Below are positions 4,850 through 6,038 of a stretch of DNA of 6,038 nucleotides, piece after piece; the stretch's first letter is position 1; every line of letters begins with the position of its first letter. The translations under genes and the position numbers were made by a program. The notes under the pieces are model-generated. The model worked only from the letters and a program-made list of their open reading frames with translations, did no database searches and was not told the DNA's origin. Origin of the DNA: an uncultured Gemmatimonadota bacterium (GTDB lineage Bacteria > Gemmatimonadota > Gemmatimonadetes > Gemmatimonadales > GWC2-71-9); the NCBI GenBank assembly GCA_946479805.1, contig CAMLHP010000126.1, forward strand, positions 1-6,038, given 5' to 3'.

Positions 4850-5992
4850 GTGGACGACCTGATCCCGGCCTTCGAGGCGTGGCGGGTCATGCGGTTCGGC
4901 GGCCGGGAATATGTGGACGCGGTCGTGGCCACGGACCACCGTTCCCCCTCGCCCCGGCTGGTCTCTGCGCTGGCCCGATGGCCCGGTTCCTGGTACTGGA
5001 CCGCCCCCGACCACTCCGGGGTGGTGCTGGTCCGCACCGTTGGTGCGGCCCGCCGGGAACGCTGGCTGTTCCACGCCGTCCTTTTCCTGCTCACGCTGCT
5101 ATGCGCCCTCGGCGCCGGCGCCGCCCTGGCGGGAGAATGGGTCCTGCCGCTCCGCTGGAGTCCATACGGCCCGCTGGCCTCCGCCCTCTCCGGCGGAGTG
5201 AGGTTCATCGGTGACTCGTTGGCCGGTGGCTGGCGCGAGCTGATTCCGGGACTCCCATTCGCCGCATCACTGCTGGGTATCCTCCTGGTGCACGAGCTGG
5301 GGCACTACTTCGCGGCGCGCCGCTATCAGATAGACACATCACCGCCATTCTTCCTGCCGGTCCCCCCAACGCTCTCGCCCATAGGCAGCCTGGGCGCATT
5401 CATCCGGATGCGGTCACCGGTGCTGGACCGGCGGCAGCTGCTGGATGTGGGCGCCGCCGGCCCCCTGGCCGGATTCGTTGTTGCCATCGGCGTCCTCATC
5501 TGGGGCTACAGCTCTTCGGAGGCGATGGCGCTGGGGCCCGACGCCGGCGGCGAGTTCGTGACCTTCGCAGGGCGCCAGATCCAGCTCGGCAGCTCGCTGC
5601 TCACGCTGGGACTCAGGGAGATCTTCTTCCCTGATGCAGGGGCCATCTACCTCAGCCCGCCCGCCTTCGCCGGGTGGGTCGGTGCCTTCGTCACTGCGCT
5701 GAACCTGCTGCCGCTGAGCCAGCTGGACGGCGGCCACGTGCTTTACGCGATGTTCGGCCGGCGCCAGACCGCAATCGGCGGGCTCGCGATGCTGGGGCTG
5801 TTCATCCTTGGTTTCTCTGCGCCGAGCTGGTGGGTGTGGGGGGTGCTGGCGCTGGTGGTGGGTGGAGGGCGCTGGTCGCACCCCTCGGTGGTGGCCCCGG
5901 AGCGCGAGGTCCCGCCCCGGCGCCGGTGGATCGGCTGGGCATGCGTTGTCGTGTTCGTTTTGACGTTCGTGCCGGTGCCGTTTGGGCGGTAA
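4850..5992 (+). CDS. M50 site-2 protease family intramembrane zinc metalloprotease
   Basis: Site-2 proteases cut membrane-embedded substrates such as anti-sigma factors. The zinc motif HELGH is at 148-152 and the third ligand is D293 in NLLPLSQLDGGH (285-296); GPLAGF (204-209) and FAGWVGAFVTALN (273-285) are also typical. Hydrophobic segments lie near 72-94, 136-155, 198-219, 275-297, 306-322, 325-338 and 360-377. There is a soluble N-terminal part of about 70 residues and no PDZ domain; this form resembles the archaeal and plastid EGY-type group more than E. coli RseP, which is an inference from motif wording. The GTG is preceded by GGGAGGG (4841-4847) at a short distance; an ATG at 4889 is the alternative. 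The TAA stop is formed by the first unit of the octamer array. No anti-sigma factor is in the window, so the substrate is unknown. It is transcribed away from rho. Confidence 0.9.
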   Translation: MDDLIPAFEAWRVMRFGGREYVDAVVATDHRSPSPRLVSALARWPGSWYWTAPDHSGVVLVRTVGAARRERWLFHAVLFLLTLLCALGAGAALAGEWVLPLRWSPYGPLASALSGGVRFIGDSLAGGWRELIPGLPFAASLLGILLVHELGHYFAARRYQIDTSPPFFLPVPPTLSPIGSLGAFIRMRSPVLDRRQLLDVGAAGPLAGFVVAIGVLIWGYSSSEAMALGPDAGGEFVTFAGRQIQLGSSLLTLGLREIFFPDAGAIYLSPPAFAGWVGAFVTALNLLPLSQLDGGHVLYAMFGRRQTAIGGLAMLGLFILGFSAPSWWVWGVLALVVGGGRWSHPSVVAPEREVPPRRRWIGWACVVVFVLTFVPVPFGR

Positions 5993-6038
5993 GGCGGTAA
6001 GGCGGTAAGGCGGTAAGGCGGTAAGGCGGTAAGGCGGT
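5985..6038. repeat. Perfect AAGGCGGT octamer array
   Basis: Six exact copies of AAGGCGGT run from 5991 to the last base, preceded by a partial unit GGCGGT (5985-5990) inside the end of the protease gene. The window ends inside the array, so its length is unknown. Each junction makes TAA (5990, 5998, 6006 and so on); as 8 is not a multiple of 3, three units put a stop in all three plus-strand frames. The minus strand has no stop in any frame. The unit differs from the left-edge array by the last base. Confidence 0.95.

Noticed and set aside
4696..5208. 170-codon open frame on the minus strand opposite the protease N-terminus
   Set aside because: It is Arg/Ser/Pro/Thr-rich without motifs, and the region is explained by the protease gene and the divergent control region.
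5985..6038. CRISPR array or coding repeat
   Set aside because: Units are 8 bp with no spacers, and on the plus strand each junction makes TAA, so it is neither a CRISPR nor a coding repeat on that strand.

Overview
The window is strongly GC-rich bacterial DNA carrying six intact housekeeping-type genes packed closely on both strands. The gene set points to a free-living, high-GC bacterium. My impression is Gemmatimonadota or a related group, but this is a weak guess from general style and not from a search. No phage, transposase, CRISPR or toxin gene is visible.

Layout from left to right: (1) a short octamer tandem array and a hairpin (1-48); (2) an RlmI-like 23S rRNA methyltransferase on the minus strand (63-1241); (3) thiE, thiamine phosphate synthase, on the plus strand (1240-1851), whose ATG shares a 10-bp palindrome with the ATG of the methyltransferase; (4) a 70-bp imperfect palindrome filling the gap between the convergent stops of thiE and mltG; (5) a minus-strand run of rho (4629-3382), ruvX (3357-2923) and mltG (2926-1928), where ruvX and mltG overlap as ATGA; (6) a 220-bp divergent control region (4630-4849) with several dyads; (7) a plus-strand M50 site-2 protease (4850-5992); (8) a perfect AAGGCGGT array that starts in the last codons of the protease gene and runs to the window edge.

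Functionally the genes cover transcription termination (Rho), a YqgF/RuvX nuclease-fold protein acting on RNA or DNA, peptidoglycan chain release (MltG, here predicted as a lipoprotein), ribosome modification, thiamine synthesis and intramembrane proteolysis. None of the proteins looks like a new system. The unusual signal is in the non-coding DNA: every transcription-unit 3' end in the window is occupied by a repeat element with 8-bp (or 8/9-bp) periodicity, and none has a clear U-tract terminator. Similar GGCGG octamers sit at both window edges, which suggests a dispersed repeat family and possibly a contig bounded by it.
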